37,662 nucleotides of DNA from SZUA-448 sp964602475 (GTDB lineage: Bacteria > Bacillota > Clostridia > Lachnospirales > Lachnospiraceae): NCBI GenBank assembly GCA_964602475.1, contig CAZRRN010000030.1, positions 1 to 37,662 of the forward strand, in the 5' to 3' direction. Under the pieces are notes generated by a model, which saw only the letters and a list, made by a program, of their open reading frames with translations, had not been told where the DNA came from and made no database searches. This document shows, in pieces, positions 1 to 7,016 of this stretch (position 1 is the first letter of the stretch; each line of letters starts with the position of its first letter). The translations under genes and the position numbers were made by a program.

Positions 1-23
1 CGTCTCTCGCGGTCAGCTTGCTT

Positions 24-82
24 ATTGTAGCACCTGCCCTATGGTTTGTCAAGCGTCTTTTAGAAATTTTTTAATTTTTTTG
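24..82 (-). promoter_or_regulatory. Strong leftward sigma-A promoter with UP-like A/T tract, reading out of the window
   Basis: On the minus strand TTGACA (positions 52-47) is followed after exactly 17 bases by TACAAT (29-24), with TGC directly before the -10 (extended -10). Immediately upstream (61-82) is an A/T-only stretch resembling an UP element. This is the pattern expected for an rRNA, tRNA or other highly expressed transcript. The transcribed gene lies to the left of the window and cannot be seen. Sequence match is direct; the target is inference. Confidence 0.8.
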
Positions 83-177
83 AATTGTTTCTACAACTTA
101 TATGTTTTGCTTTGTATTATCTATAAATTACAAGCCTTTTCTGAATGTAAGGTCTGTCCCAATAACCTTTTGTGTAG

Positions 178-183
178 TATAAT
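178..183 (+). promoter_or_regulatory. Candidate -10 box (TATAAT) upstream of the sigma-factor operon
   Basis: A perfect TATAAT sits about 110 bases before the sigma-factor start, but no convincing -35 hexamer lies 16-18 bases upstream (closest is TGTCCC). It may be a weak housekeeping promoter supplying basal expression, or chance in an A/T-rich region. Confidence 0.3.
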
Positions 184-226
184 ACAAGCCATACACAGAA
201 AAGATTCAAACTTGCTGATTTATTAG

Positions 227-254
227 TGAACCTTTTCCTGTTTTGATTCGTATC
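227..254 (+). promoter_or_regulatory. Putative ECF-type autoregulatory promoter (TGAACC-N16-CGTATC)
   Basis: TGAACC at 227-232 and CGTATC at 249-254 are separated by 16 bases. This closely resembles the TGAAAC-N16-CGTA/CGTC class recognised by Bacillus-type ECF sigma factors. The predicted transcription start (about 261) lies some 30 bases before the TTG start of an ECF sigma gene, with its ribosome-binding site in between, the usual layout of a self-transcribed ECF operon. The motif is seen; autoregulation is inferred. Confidence 0.6.
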
Positions 255-292
255 TGCTTATGTAACCAATCGTGCGAAAGGAGATTATTTCA

Positions 293-784
293 TTGCCTGA
301 GTCTTACATAACCGAATACGGAAGGCGCCTGTACGGCTTATGTAGGACGCTCTGCCGGAACAAAGAGGACGCAGATGATCTGTATCAGGATACATGGCTT
401 CGGGTTCTGACCCGATTTGAACGGTTTCATCCGGATTCCGAATTTGAGCCCTGGCTGACAGCAATTTGCGTGAACTTATACCGTGACCGTCTGCGAAGAT
501 ATAAACGCTCTCCCATAACCGATGCATTCGCTTCATCTGAAGAAAAAGAGCTCTGTCTTGAAAGCGTTCCATCGGTTCCCACACCCGATTACAGTTATCT
601 GCACGAAGCCGTTGACCGTCTTCCTGACAAGCTTCGCATCACAGTAATCCTGTATTACTTTTCCGGCTCCGACCTGAAACGTATTTCATCTATACTTAAG
701 GTTCCGGAAGGAACGGTAAAATCACGTCTGAATAAAGCAAGACAGAACCTAAAGGAGGTGCTGCATGACGAAATTGAATTATGA
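293..784 (+). CDS. ECF-subfamily RNA polymerase sigma factor
   Basis: Encodes about 164 residues with the two domains of an ECF sigma-70 factor. Region 2 (roughly residues 10-75) holds the DADDLYQDTWLRV helix and a WLTAICVNLYRD stretch. Region 4 (roughly 100-155) holds LPDKLRITVILYY and the helix-turn-helix VPEGTVKSRLNKAR. I chose the TTG at 293 because GAAAGGAG (276-283) sits 9 bases before it; a GTG at 272 lies upstream of that site. The end overlaps the next gene by 20 bases, indicating translational coupling. Its own promoter at 227-254 looks ECF-type. It should direct RNA polymerase to a small regulon, probably envelope stress given its membrane partners; the signal is unknown. Confidence 0.92.
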   Translation: MPESYITEYGRRLYGLCRTLCRNKEDADDLYQDTWLRVLTRFERFHPDSEFEPWLTAICVNLYRDRLRRYKRSPITDAFASSEEKELCLESVPSVPTPDYSYLHEAVDRLPDKLRITVILYYFSGSDLKRISSILKVPEGTVKSRLNKARQNLKEVLHDEIEL

Positions 785-1061
785 TTTTGAAGTATTTGAC
801 CCGCCTCGCATAAACACAGCACTTCTTCAAAAAAAGAAAGGCGAACAGCAGTTACTTAAAAATGCCGCACTGCTGTCTGTCCTTCCATTCCTTTGGTTTC
901 TTGCCTTCGCTCTGTTAACAGTTAACCTTTACCTGCTTGGTTCTTACTATTTATTCTTCCTCTGTCTGTCCGGCTTAGTCTTCAGTCTGGTCAGCGAACT
1001 TGTTATTTCAGTGTTATTTCTTATGAAAAGGAGATCAGCTTATGTCTGCGATATCAGTTAG
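765..1061 (+). CDS. Small two-TM membrane protein, possible anti-sigma component
   Basis: Encodes 98 residues: about 28 cytosolic polar residues followed by two strongly hydrophobic helices (about 31-56 and 60-88) and a short tail. AAAGGAGG at 750-757 precedes the ATG. The gene overlaps the sigma gene by 20 bases and the next gene by 20 bases, so the three are translated as a unit. I recognise no family. By analogy with other ECF operons, a small membrane protein co-translated with the sigma factor is often its anti-sigma factor, and the 28-residue N-terminal segment could contact it. There is no zinc-binding HxxxCxxC motif of the classical anti-sigma domain, so this role is inference from position only. 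Confidence 0.75.
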   Translation: MTKLNYDFEVFDPPRINTALLQKKKGEQQLLKNAALLSVLPFLWFLAFALLTVNLYLLGSYYLFFLCLSGLVFSLVSELVISVLFLMKRRSAYVCDIS

Positions 1062-1623
1062 TGTATTTTTTGTTATTATGATACTTCTTAGTCTCGTCTT
1101 TGCACTTGCCATTCCCATCGGAATCGGAGTCTATGTTTATAAAGATGCCAAATCCAGAAATATGAACGCCTCGCTCTGGACACTGATTTCAATTCTGGTT
1201 CCCGGTTTCATCGGGCTGATTGCTTATCTGATTGTCCGCACACAGAATAATTATCTGCTCTGTCCTGAGTGCCAAACCCCTGTTCGGCAGGAGTTTACGA
1301 TCTGTCCCGGCTGCGGAACACATCTGAAAGCCTGCTGTGAAGCCTGTTCCACACCGCTTGAAGCCGGATGGAAGGTCTGTCCCCATTGCGGAGCACCGGT
1401 TCCGGAGGATCTATCGACCCACATTCTTTCTGAAGCTCCTTCCAAAAAGAGCTTTCCAATCCCGCTGCTTCTTCTTATCATTATCCCGTTCTTTCTGGTG
1501 ATTGCCGGTCTTATTGCATCCGTCTGCTATCTTCGTGTATCAAAAACAGACACCATGCATTATGACTATGCTAATGAATATAGTTTTCCCGATCAATATG
1601 AATTCGACATAATCGATAAATAG
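1042..1623 (+). CDS. Membrane protein with double zinc-ribbon domain
   Basis: Encodes 193 residues. Two N-terminal membrane helices (about 7-31 and 43-64) are followed by a cysteine-rich segment (about 73-120) with four CXXC pairs (CPEC, CPGC, CEAC, CPHC), the signature of a double zinc ribbon. A third helix follows (about 140-165), then a short polar tail ending in the last TAG before the convergent gene. An AAAGGAG site (about 1026-1032) precedes the ATG, which lies inside the preceding gene. As third gene of the ECF operon it may sense or transmit the signal to the sigma factor; zinc ribbons often mediate protein contacts. The operon's terminator lies downstream inside the convergent gene. 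Confidence 0.8.
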   Translation: MSAISVSVFFVIMILLSLVFALAIPIGIGVYVYKDAKSRNMNASLWTLISILVPGFIGLIAYLIVRTQNNYLLCPECQTPVRQEFTICPGCGTHLKACCEACSTPLEAGWKVCPHCGAPVPEDLSTHILSEAPSKKSFPIPLLLLIIIPFFLVIAGLIASVCYLRVSKTDTMHYDYANEYSFPDQYEFDIIDK

Positions 1624-2568
1624 CTACAGCACCGCAACCACAATATAGGAACAGTACATTACCAGCAGCAAAGCTCCCTGAAGCTTTGCTGCTTTTTGCC
1701 GGATCAGCAGCGGAATAAAAGCAATTGCAAGAATAATCAGGCAGGCAGGCATATCCACTGTCATGCTTGTCTCCGGAATCGGAAGTGCCTTTCCGGATAC
1801 AACAGAGCACAGCGGCAGAATCAGCGTCAAGTCTATAATATTAGCGCCAATCAGGTTCCCGACTGAAAGACTGGACTGTTTCTTTACAATCGCTGTAATT
1901 GTTGTAACAAGCTCAGGAAGAGAAGTTCCGATTGCAACCATAGTAACGGCAATGATTCGCTCCGGAACCTTAAAATACTCAGCAATATCGCTTCCGCTGT
2001 TCACTAACAGCTGAGAACCGCCGACAATTGCTGCAGCGCCAATCACAAACTTGACAATATTTATCGCAATGTCTTTTTTTCGAATTTTAGGCTTATCCTG
2101 GTTTTCATCCATTTCGCTTTTTGCTTTTCTGATATTAATTACAATAAATGCGATGAAAATGGCAAGAAGAATCAGACTGCCCCAGACTGCAAGCTCTCCA
2201 TTTATACTTGACAGCGGAAGCAGAGCTGCTGCCGCAATCAGTAAAATGCATTGGAATATATAATCTTTTCTCTCAATTACAATCGACATAAAAATCATGG
2301 CAATTGCAAGAATCAGACCGGTATTCGCCGTTACGGAACCGATTGCATTGCCGATTGCCATATCAACCTTTTCTTCCCCTGCTGCCAGCATTGATACAAT
2401 CATCTCCGGCAGTGTGGTTGCAACGCTGACAATTGTTGCGCCGATAATAAAGGTCGGTATCCCGGAAGCCCTTGCAATCCAGCCTGCTGCATCAACAAAG
2501 ATATCTCCTCCTTTCACCACAAGCACAACACCCGCTGCAAACAGCAGTAATGAGATCCAGATTTCCAT
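1624..2568 (-). CDS. Calcium/sodium antiporter (CaCA family, YrbG-like)
   Basis: Encodes 314 residues, the normal size for the prokaryotic CaCA exchangers. It has about ten membrane helices arranged as two homologous halves. The two alpha-repeats are visible: ATTLPEMIVS with GNAIGS in the first half (about 52-80) and IGTSLPELVT with GNLIGANIIDL in the second (about 212-248); their acidic residues form the ion site. A cytosolic charged loop (about 145-165) separates the halves. GGAGG lies 8 bases before the ATG. It should exchange Ca2+ for Na+ or H+ at the cytoplasmic membrane. Its stop codon directly abuts that of the convergent zinc-ribbon gene, and its last 25 codons contain that operon's terminator. 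Confidence 0.93.
   Translation of the reverse strand: MEIWISLLLFAAGVVLVVKGGDIFVDAAGWIARASGIPTFIIGATIVSVATTLPEMIVSMLAAGEEKVDMAIGNAIGSVTANTGLILAIAMIFMSIVIERKDYIFQCILLIAAAALLPLSSINGELAVWGSLILLAIFIAFIVINIRKAKSEMDENQDKPKIRKKDIAINIVKFVIGAAAIVGGSQLLVNSGSDIAEYFKVPERIIAVTMVAIGTSLPELVTTITAIVKKQSSLSVGNLIGANIIDLTLILPLCSVVSGKALPIPETSMTVDMPACLIILAIAFIPLLIRQKAAKLQGALLLVMYCSYIVVAVL
1664..1697 (+). terminator. Rho-independent terminator of the sigma operon, inside the convergent antiporter CDS
   Basis: A perfect 12-bp stem (AGCAGCAAAGCT at 1664-1675 with AGCTTTGCTGCT at 1682-1693), a 6-base loop and TTTTT ending at 1697. On the other strand there is no T-run after the stem, so it acts rightward. It lies 40 bases after the stop at 1621-1623 and encodes part of the antiporter's C-terminus. 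Confidence 0.88.
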
Positions 2569-2616
2569 AATCCTATCCTCCGTTGTATGAAATCGTACAA
2601 TAAATGAATCTTATTT

Positions 2617-2622
2617 ATTATA
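2617..2622 (-). promoter_or_regulatory. Candidate -10 box for the antiporter gene
   Basis: TATAAT on the minus strand about 50 bases upstream of the antiporter start; the -35 region is poor (AAACTG-like). It is downstream of the tRNA terminator, so the antiporter needs a promoter here. Confidence 0.4.
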
Positions 2623-2670
2623 TCCTTTTTTATTAGGCACAGTTTTAGAAATCAAATTTCTTTATAAGTT

Positions 2671-2711
2671 AAAAAAAATAAGACATTATCCGCTCTAACG
2701 CAGATAAGTCT
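2671..2711 (-). terminator. Rho-independent terminator of the tRNA-Ser pair
   Basis: On the minus strand AGAC-TTATC-T-GC (2711-2700) pairs with GC-G-GATAA-GTCT (2693-2681), with one G:T pair and one bulge around a 6-base loop. Eight T's follow at 2678-2671. It lies about 105 bases after the second tRNA, separating it from the antiporter. Confidence 0.82.
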
Positions 2712-2814
2712 CATTGTTTACTATCAAGCCAGACTTTATATAAAGAACCATAGAAAGCCGTGTGTTGACTTGATTACACTTTCGTGCCAATTACTCCCTT
2801 ATCACAAATATGGA

Positions 2815-2903
2815 CGGAGAAGGAGGGATTTGAACCCTCGCGCCGCTATTAACGACCTGCACCCTTTCCAGGGGTGTCTCTTCAACCTCTTGAGTACTTC
2901 TCC
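2815..2903 (-). tRNA. tRNA-Ser (anticodon GGA)
   Basis: Class II tRNA of 89 bases on the minus strand. The acceptor arm GGAGAAG (2903-2897) pairs with CTTCTCC (2822-2816), discriminator G. The anticodon arm is CACCC-CTGGAAA-GGGTG, giving anticodon GGA (codons UCC/UCU). A long variable arm and the T-loop GGTTCAAATCC are present. CCA is not encoded. It follows tRNA-Ser(UGA) on the same transcript. Confidence 0.95.
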
Positions 2904-2943
2904 AAAGCTTGAAACAAAGTAAAATATGAAATTAAATTCCTAA

Positions 2944-3029
2944 CGGAGAATGTGGGATTCGAACCCACGGTCCCTTTCGGAATCACTGGTTTTCAAGACC
3001 AGCCCCTTAAACCACTCGGGCAACTCTCC
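2944..3029 (-). tRNA. tRNA-Ser (anticodon UGA)
   Basis: Class II tRNA of 86 bases on the minus strand. The acceptor arm GGAGAGT (3029-3023) pairs with ATTCTCC (2951-2945) with one G:T pair. The anticodon arm is CTGGT-CTTGAAA-ACCAG, giving anticodon TGA (reads UCA and related codons). The long variable arm contains GATTCCGAAAGGGACC; the T-loop is GGTTCGAATCC. CCA is not encoded, so nucleotidyltransferase and 3' processing (RNase Z, encoded at 5738-6652) are required. Confidence 0.95.
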
Positions 3030-3042
3030 AAAGCGCTTAGCT

Positions 3043-3071
3043 AGTTTAACATAGTTAAAGAACAGTGTCAA
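3043..3071 (-). promoter_or_regulatory. Strong promoter of the tRNA-Ser pair
   Basis: On the minus strand a perfect TTGACA (3071-3066), a 17-base spacer and TAAACT (3048-3043), with TG one base before the -10 (extended -10). The predicted start is about 6 bases before the mature 5' end of tRNA-Ser(UGA). An A/T-rich tract lies upstream. Confidence 0.85.
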
Positions 3072-3189
3072 GTAGTTTTCCAAGGGCTTTTCTTATTAAT
3101 TTTTTTATTTTTCAAACAATTTCTATAATTGCTGTTTCTTTTTAATCTTACATATTCTAATGGTGTCTGCAACTGCGGTCAGTTCAACT

Positions 3190-3900
3190 TTACATAGTAG
3201 TATTTTCCTTTTGCTGTTGTCTGTCCAGTAATACTTTCGCTATCGCGAGGTCCTCCGGCGTTGTAATCTTAATATTGTCGTAGCTTCCTGGTACAATCCG
3301 AACCGGTACCTTTGTCATCTGTTCCACCACCGATGCATCATCCGTAATACCAATGTCAGTCAACTCAAACAATTTTTTGTATGCCGCTATAATCAGCGAA
3401 TACTCGAATGCCTGTGGTGTCTGGATATTCCATAGAGTACTTCGTTCCAGCGTTTTTTGAACGGTTCCGTCCGATGAGACCTCCTTCATGGTATCCTTTG
3501 ACGGCACTCCGCATACACAGGCACGGCTTTTCTGAACCGTTTTTAACATTTCTCGGATCAGTGCCTTCGTCACCAGCGGTCTTGCTGCGTCATGAATCAA
3601 TACATAATCCGTTTCTTGCGCTGCCTCCAGCCCACAGTAGACGGAATCATACCGTTCTGCACCACCTGGTATAATTTTCGTAACTTTATGAAACCCATAT
3701 CGTTCAACCAGATTTAAGCGGACCTTTTCTTCTTCTCCTGCTCCGGTAACAAGGATTATCTGATCAATTTCGCTGTCTTCAAATGCTTTCAGCGAATAGT
3801 AAAGCACCGGCTTACCGGAAAGCTTAAGAAATTGCTTCGCGGTTTCGCTCTGCATGCGTTTCCCCTGCCCTGCTGCCAGAATAATTGCTGTGTACTTCAT
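3190..3900 (-). CDS. ispD: 2-C-methyl-D-erythritol 4-phosphate cytidylyltransferase
   Basis: Encodes 236 residues, the usual IspD length. It couples CTP to 2-C-methyl-D-erythritol 4-phosphate, step three of the MEP isoprenoid pathway, in the cytosol. The N-terminal nucleotide-binding signature AAGQGKRM followed by KQFL (about 9-25), the HDAARP motif (about 104-109) and a TPQAF segment are all present. GGAG lies 7 bases before the ATG. It is last in the long minus-strand operon, 40 bases after tsaD. I see no clear terminator between it and the tRNA promoter region. Its presence implies the MEP rather than the mevalonate route. Confidence 0.96.
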   Translation of the reverse strand: MKYTAIILAAGQGKRMQSETAKQFLKLSGKPVLYYSLKAFEDSEIDQIILVTGAGEEEKVRLNLVERYGFHKVTKIIPGGAERYDSVYCGLEAAQETDYVLIHDAARPLVTKALIREMLKTVQKSRACVCGVPSKDTMKEVSSDGTVQKTLERSTLWNIQTPQAFEYSLIIAAYKKLFELTDIGITDDASVVEQMTKVPVRIVPGSYDNIKITTPEDLAIAKVLLDRQQQKENTTM

Positions 3901-3940
3901 TTATTTACTCCTCTCACGGAGGTCAGGATCTTCTGACGGC

Positions 3941-5083
3941 TTACCGGGTTCCGATTTTTAAATTCGGCACCGCATTGAGTTCCAGTGTTGCCAGTCTTCC
4001 GTTAATAAATTCATAGTATCCTGCAGCGCCGATCATCGCTGCATTGTCTGTGCAGAGGATTGGGTCCGGATACATCAGCTTCAGTCCCTTTTTATCACAG
4101 GCCTCCTGCATCGCTGCCCGAAGTCCTGAATTGGAAGCGACTCCGCCTGCAATTGCAACCTGCGGAAAATGAAAATCCACTGCGGCATTAATTGTCTTCT
4201 CAACAAGTACATCCACTACTGCTTTCTGAAAGGATGCCGCTACATCAGGAACACGAAAAGCCGCAGCATTAGATGTTCCGTCGTCTTTTGTTGCCGTTTT
4301 TAGTACACCGTTTGAATTTACCGCAGAAATTCTTAAGAGTTCTTCGGATGGTTCGGTTCCCATCCTGCCTGCCCGTTCTTTCATTTCACACTGGTTGAGA
4401 TAATTAAGTACTGCTGATTTTACTCCACTGAAGCTGAAATCATATGGACATCCGTCAATATGTGCACGTGGAAATGCAATCGCTTCCGGATTTCCTTCTC
4501 TCGCACAACGATCTATCTTTGGTCCGCCCGGATATCCAAGTCCCACTGCACGAGCCACCTTGTCGAATGCTTCTCCGGCGGCGTCATCATGTGTTCGTCC
4601 AATAATCTCATACACTCCGTAATCCTTCACCTTCACCAGATGAGTATGCCCTCCGGAAACAATGAGACATAGGAACGGTGGTTCAAGCTCCGGGTGTGAA
4701 ATATAGTTTGCGGATACATGTCCCTCAATATGATGTACGCCGACTAACGGAAGTCCCGCAGCATAAGCAAGTGATTTTGCATATGCCACTCCTACCAGAA
4801 GAGCACCGACAAGTCCCGGTCCATAGGTAACCGCGACTGCATCCATCTCCTCGAGTTTTTTGTCAGCCTGTCTTAGTGCTTCTGCTACAACCTGGTCAAT
4901 TTTCTCAATATGCTTTCTGGATGCGAGCTCCGGTACCACCCCGCCATACAGTGTGTGCAAAGCAATCTGCGAGGAAATAATATTGGACAGCACCTGCCGC
5001 CCGTTCTTGACCACTGCTGCCGCTGTCTCGTCACAGGAGGATTCGATAGCCAGTATATAAATATCCTTTGTTGAACCGTTCAT
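3941..5083 (-). CDS. tsaD: tRNA N6-adenosine threonylcarbamoyltransferase TsaD (Kae1/Gcp)
   Basis: Transfers the threonylcarbamoyl group from TC-AMP to A37 of ANN-decoding tRNAs, with TsaB and TsaE, which are encoded upstream in the same operon. The ASKHA fold signatures are present: AIESSCDET (12-20), the metal motif HHIEGH (117-122), SGGHTHL (143-149) and a C-terminal GGVASNSGLR with CTDNAAMIG. It has 380 residues against about 340 usually. The excess is a hydrophilic insert of about 38 residues (240-277) between SFSGVKSAVLNYL and the conserved VAASFQ helix. The ribosome-binding site is weak (GGAA). The insert keeps the frame and both flanks are conserved, so the protein should be functional. 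Confidence 0.96.
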   Translation of the reverse strand: MNGSTKDIYILAIESSCDETAAAVVKNGRQVLSNIISSQIALHTLYGGVVPELASRKHIEKIDQVVAEALRQADKKLEEMDAVAVTYGPGLVGALLVGVAYAKSLAYAAGLPLVGVHHIEGHVSANYISHPELEPPFLCLIVSGGHTHLVKVKDYGVYEIIGRTHDDAAGEAFDKVARAVGLGYPGGPKIDRCAREGNPEAIAFPRAHIDGCPYDFSFSGVKSAVLNYLNQCEMKERAGRMGTEPSEELLRISAVNSNGVLKTATKDDGTSNAAAFRVPDVAASFQKAVVDVLVEKTINAAVDFHFPQVAIAGGVASNSGLRAAMQEACDKKGLKLMYPDPILCTDNAAMIGAAGYYEFINGRLATLELNAVPNLKIGTR

Positions 5084-5116
5084 TTGATTTCCGTTTCCGT
5101 GCTGCCGAACGCACCT

Positions 5117-5716
5117 TTATTTCATTTCTTCTGCATCAACTTTTTCCCAGCCGACAATTTTCCACAGCTGATCTGCATCCTTTCGGAGCAGAAATTTTTC
5201 ATATAATTTTGCATTGGAAGAACCTTCTTTCAATGCAAAACAGACGTAAAGACTCGCAAATTGTTCTCCGTCTTTCGTCCATTCGTCCATGTTATTCACG
5301 CTGTCTATCTGATAAGAGGTAATGGTCCGTTCAAGCAGCTGATATTCCGCAACTTCGGAGGTCAGCGTATCCACATGGGAATCAAATGGATTATTCGTCA
5401 GAAATTCGTCGTCAAATAAAACCCGAAGCTGTACTGCGAGCGCTTCGATTTCCGATGGAACAAGTTCGTCGTTATACATACATTGAAGAATTCTGCAATA
5501 CAGCTTCAGAACTGCGCGCGGGGTTTGCGGATAGTTTCCTGTAATATCCATCTCAAGCAGTTTATCGTACTCGCTCTGCTGTGCTGCTTTCTCTGCTTCC
5601 TGTTTCGCCCTGTTTTCTGAGTTTTTCTGTACCAGATAATAGCATCCGAAGATGACTGCAGCAAGGATAAGCATAAAAAGAACCGTTTGAATCATACTCT
5701 TTTTGGATTTTTTCAT
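5117..5716 (-). CDS. Membrane-anchored protein of unknown function (DUF6715-like)
   Basis: Encodes 199 residues from the ATG at 5716. GGGAGG lies 6 bases before this ATG, while the ATG at 5722 touches the site. The N-terminus is basic (KKSKKS), followed by one membrane helix (about 9-28), a Lys/Glu/Ala-rich stalk (29-50) and a domain of about 145 residues outside the membrane that ends with LWKIVGWEKV. That ending recalls NTF2-like or DUF4829-like folds, and the whole resembles proteins I know as DUF6715 in Lachnospiraceae; the name is tentative. It lies between RNase Z and tsaD, an odd neighbour for cytosolic tRNA enzymes. Confidence 0.8.
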   Translation of the reverse strand: MKKSKKSMIQTVLFMLILAAVIFGCYYLVQKNSENRAKQEAEKAAQQSEYDKLLEMDITGNYPQTPRAVLKLYCRILQCMYNDELVPSEIEALAVQLRVLFDDEFLTNNPFDSHVDTLTSEVAEYQLLERTITSYQIDSVNNMDEWTKDGEQFASLYVCFALKEGSSNAKLYEKFLLRKDADQLWKIVGWEKVDAEEMK

Positions 5717-5737
5717 TGGCATCCTCCCTGTATTTTG

Positions 5738-6652
5738 TTATTCATTTTTATCAAATTCAAGCGTAACTCGTTTCCCGTCCCGGCAGGTATTTGTATTGGC
5801 AAAGATTTTCCTCACAGTATCCAGATAAAGCTCCGGACGAACCATGGAAGGACTGTAATGTGTTAACCATAGTTCTGTAACCCGAGCCTGTTGTGCAAGC
5901 CGTGCCGCCTCATAAAAGGTCATGTGTCTGTGTTCCGCTGCTTTCTGTTCCATTCCCGGCTCACCATACATTCCTTCACAAATGAACAAGTCCGCACCGG
6001 CTGCCTGTTCTGCAATTTCCTGTATTGGTCTTGTATCGGTGCAATAGGTAAGCTTGATTCCTTTTCTGACCGGTCCAAGAATCATATCCGGAGTATACAC
6101 ATTACCGTCCATTTCCACTGTATTTCCCTTCTGCAGCTGGTTCCATGCCTTCAAGGGAACATGATTCTCCTGCGCGAGCTCCGGCTGAAACCTTCCGGCA
6201 CGCTTCACTTCCAGAGTATAGCCGTAGCAGATAACATTATGGCTGACCCGGAAGGCTGTAATAAGGTAGCCATTTCGTTCAATGGTCTGTCTGCTATCGC
6301 TTAGTTCAATAAACTCCAGAGAAAAAGGCAGTTCCGGCGCAATCGTCCGCAGCGCATTCACAACACGCTCCAGACCCTTTGGTCCGATCAGGGTAACCGG
6401 TTCGATACGATCCGCATTTCCCATTGACAGGAGAAGTCCCGGAAGTCCACTGATATGATCTCCGTGATAGTGGGTAAAACAAATTGTATCGATAGAATGG
6501 ACACTTAGTTCACTCTCCCGTATGGCAATCTGGGTTCCTTCCCCGCAGTCAATCAGCAGTGAACTCCCATTCAGCCTTGTTAAAAGCGAAGTGAGCCAGC
6601 GCTTTGGAAGGGGCATCATCCCTCCGGTTCCGAGTAAACATACATCCAGCAT
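5738..6652 (-). CDS. rnz: Ribonuclease Z (tRNA 3'-endonuclease)
   Basis: Encodes 304 residues, the normal length of short-form RNase Z. It is a metallo-beta-lactamase-fold endonuclease that cuts tRNA precursors after the discriminator base when CCA is not encoded. The zinc motif HYHGDH (61-66) is intact, with GTGGMMPLP near the N-terminus, a later SHNVICYGY segment and a C-terminal LTHYSP histidine motif; the HRHMTFYEAARLA segment matches the family. An open frame continues upstream to 6841, but homology begins at the ATG at 6652, with AGGA before it, 19 bases after the preceding gene. The two tRNA-Ser genes nearby lack CCA and would be substrates. Confidence 0.94.
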   Translation of the reverse strand: MLDVCLLGTGGMMPLPKRWLTSLLTRLNGSSLLIDCGEGTQIAIRESELSVHSIDTICFTHYHGDHISGLPGLLLSMGNADRIEPVTLIGPKGLERVVNALRTIAPELPFSLEFIELSDSRQTIERNGYLITAFRVSHNVICYGYTLEVKRAGRFQPELAQENHVPLKAWNQLQKGNTVEMDGNVYTPDMILGPVRKGIKLTYCTDTRPIQEIAEQAAGADLFICEGMYGEPGMEQKAAEHRHMTFYEAARLAQQARVTELWLTHYSPSMVRPELYLDTVRKIFANTNTCRDGKRVTLEFDKNE

Positions 6653-6671
6653 ATTTTTCCTGTCCTCGTTT

Positions 6672-6980
6672 CTAAAGTACTTCCGTAACCTGCTCCGGTA
6701 CAATCGGAATACGGAAGGATTCCAGCAATTCGTCATAACACTTCTCACAGAGCGTAAAGTGATGACGTTCCAGATCTTTTCCGGAGAAATAACCCCATGT
6801 TTTGTCTGCCATAAAGGCTTCTTCCGCTGCACCGCCTGCAAGTATCTGCAGTTCCCGACCGCAGCGGTTGCAAAATCTGTTACTTCTTTGGTGTTCCTTC
6901 TTTCCTTCTGATACAGGCATCCCCGTTATTGTGTCTGTTTCTTGTTCTTTTCTTGTCTGCTGTGCTTTCATTCTTTTCAC
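6672..6980 (-). CDS. Small zinc-ribbon protein of unknown function
   Basis: Up to 102 residues. The conserved-looking part is the C-terminal half: CNRCG, then about 36 residues, then CEKCYDELL, i.e. paired CXXC knuckles that could hold one zinc, separated by WGYFSGKDLERH. The N-terminal 35 residues are Lys/Glu/Gln-rich and look unstructured. The start is uncertain: GTG at 6980 (used here) or ATG at 6971, and neither has a strong ribosome-binding site. It lies 36 bases after rimI and 19 bases before rnz in the tRNA-maturation operon, so a role in RNA binding or tRNA metabolism is plausible but unproven. I do not recognise a named family. Confidence 0.75.
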   Translation of the reverse strand: MKRMKAQQTRKEQETDTITGMPVSEGKKEHQRSNRFCNRCGRELQILAGGAAEEAFMADKTWGYFSGKDLERHHFTLCEKCYDELLESFRIPIVPEQVTEVL

Positions 6981-7016
6981 GCTTTCTGTCTGATAATGTT
7001 GAGTCCTGTGAAAATT

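Noticed and set aside
41..226. 61-codon open frame at the left end (+)
   Set aside because: It overlaps the leftward promoter, has no ribosome-binding site, and its composition is that of A/T-rich non-coding DNA.
6653..6841. N-terminal extension of RNase Z to 6841
   Set aside because: The extra 63 codons overlap the zinc-ribbon gene and do not match RNase Z; the family start is at 6652.
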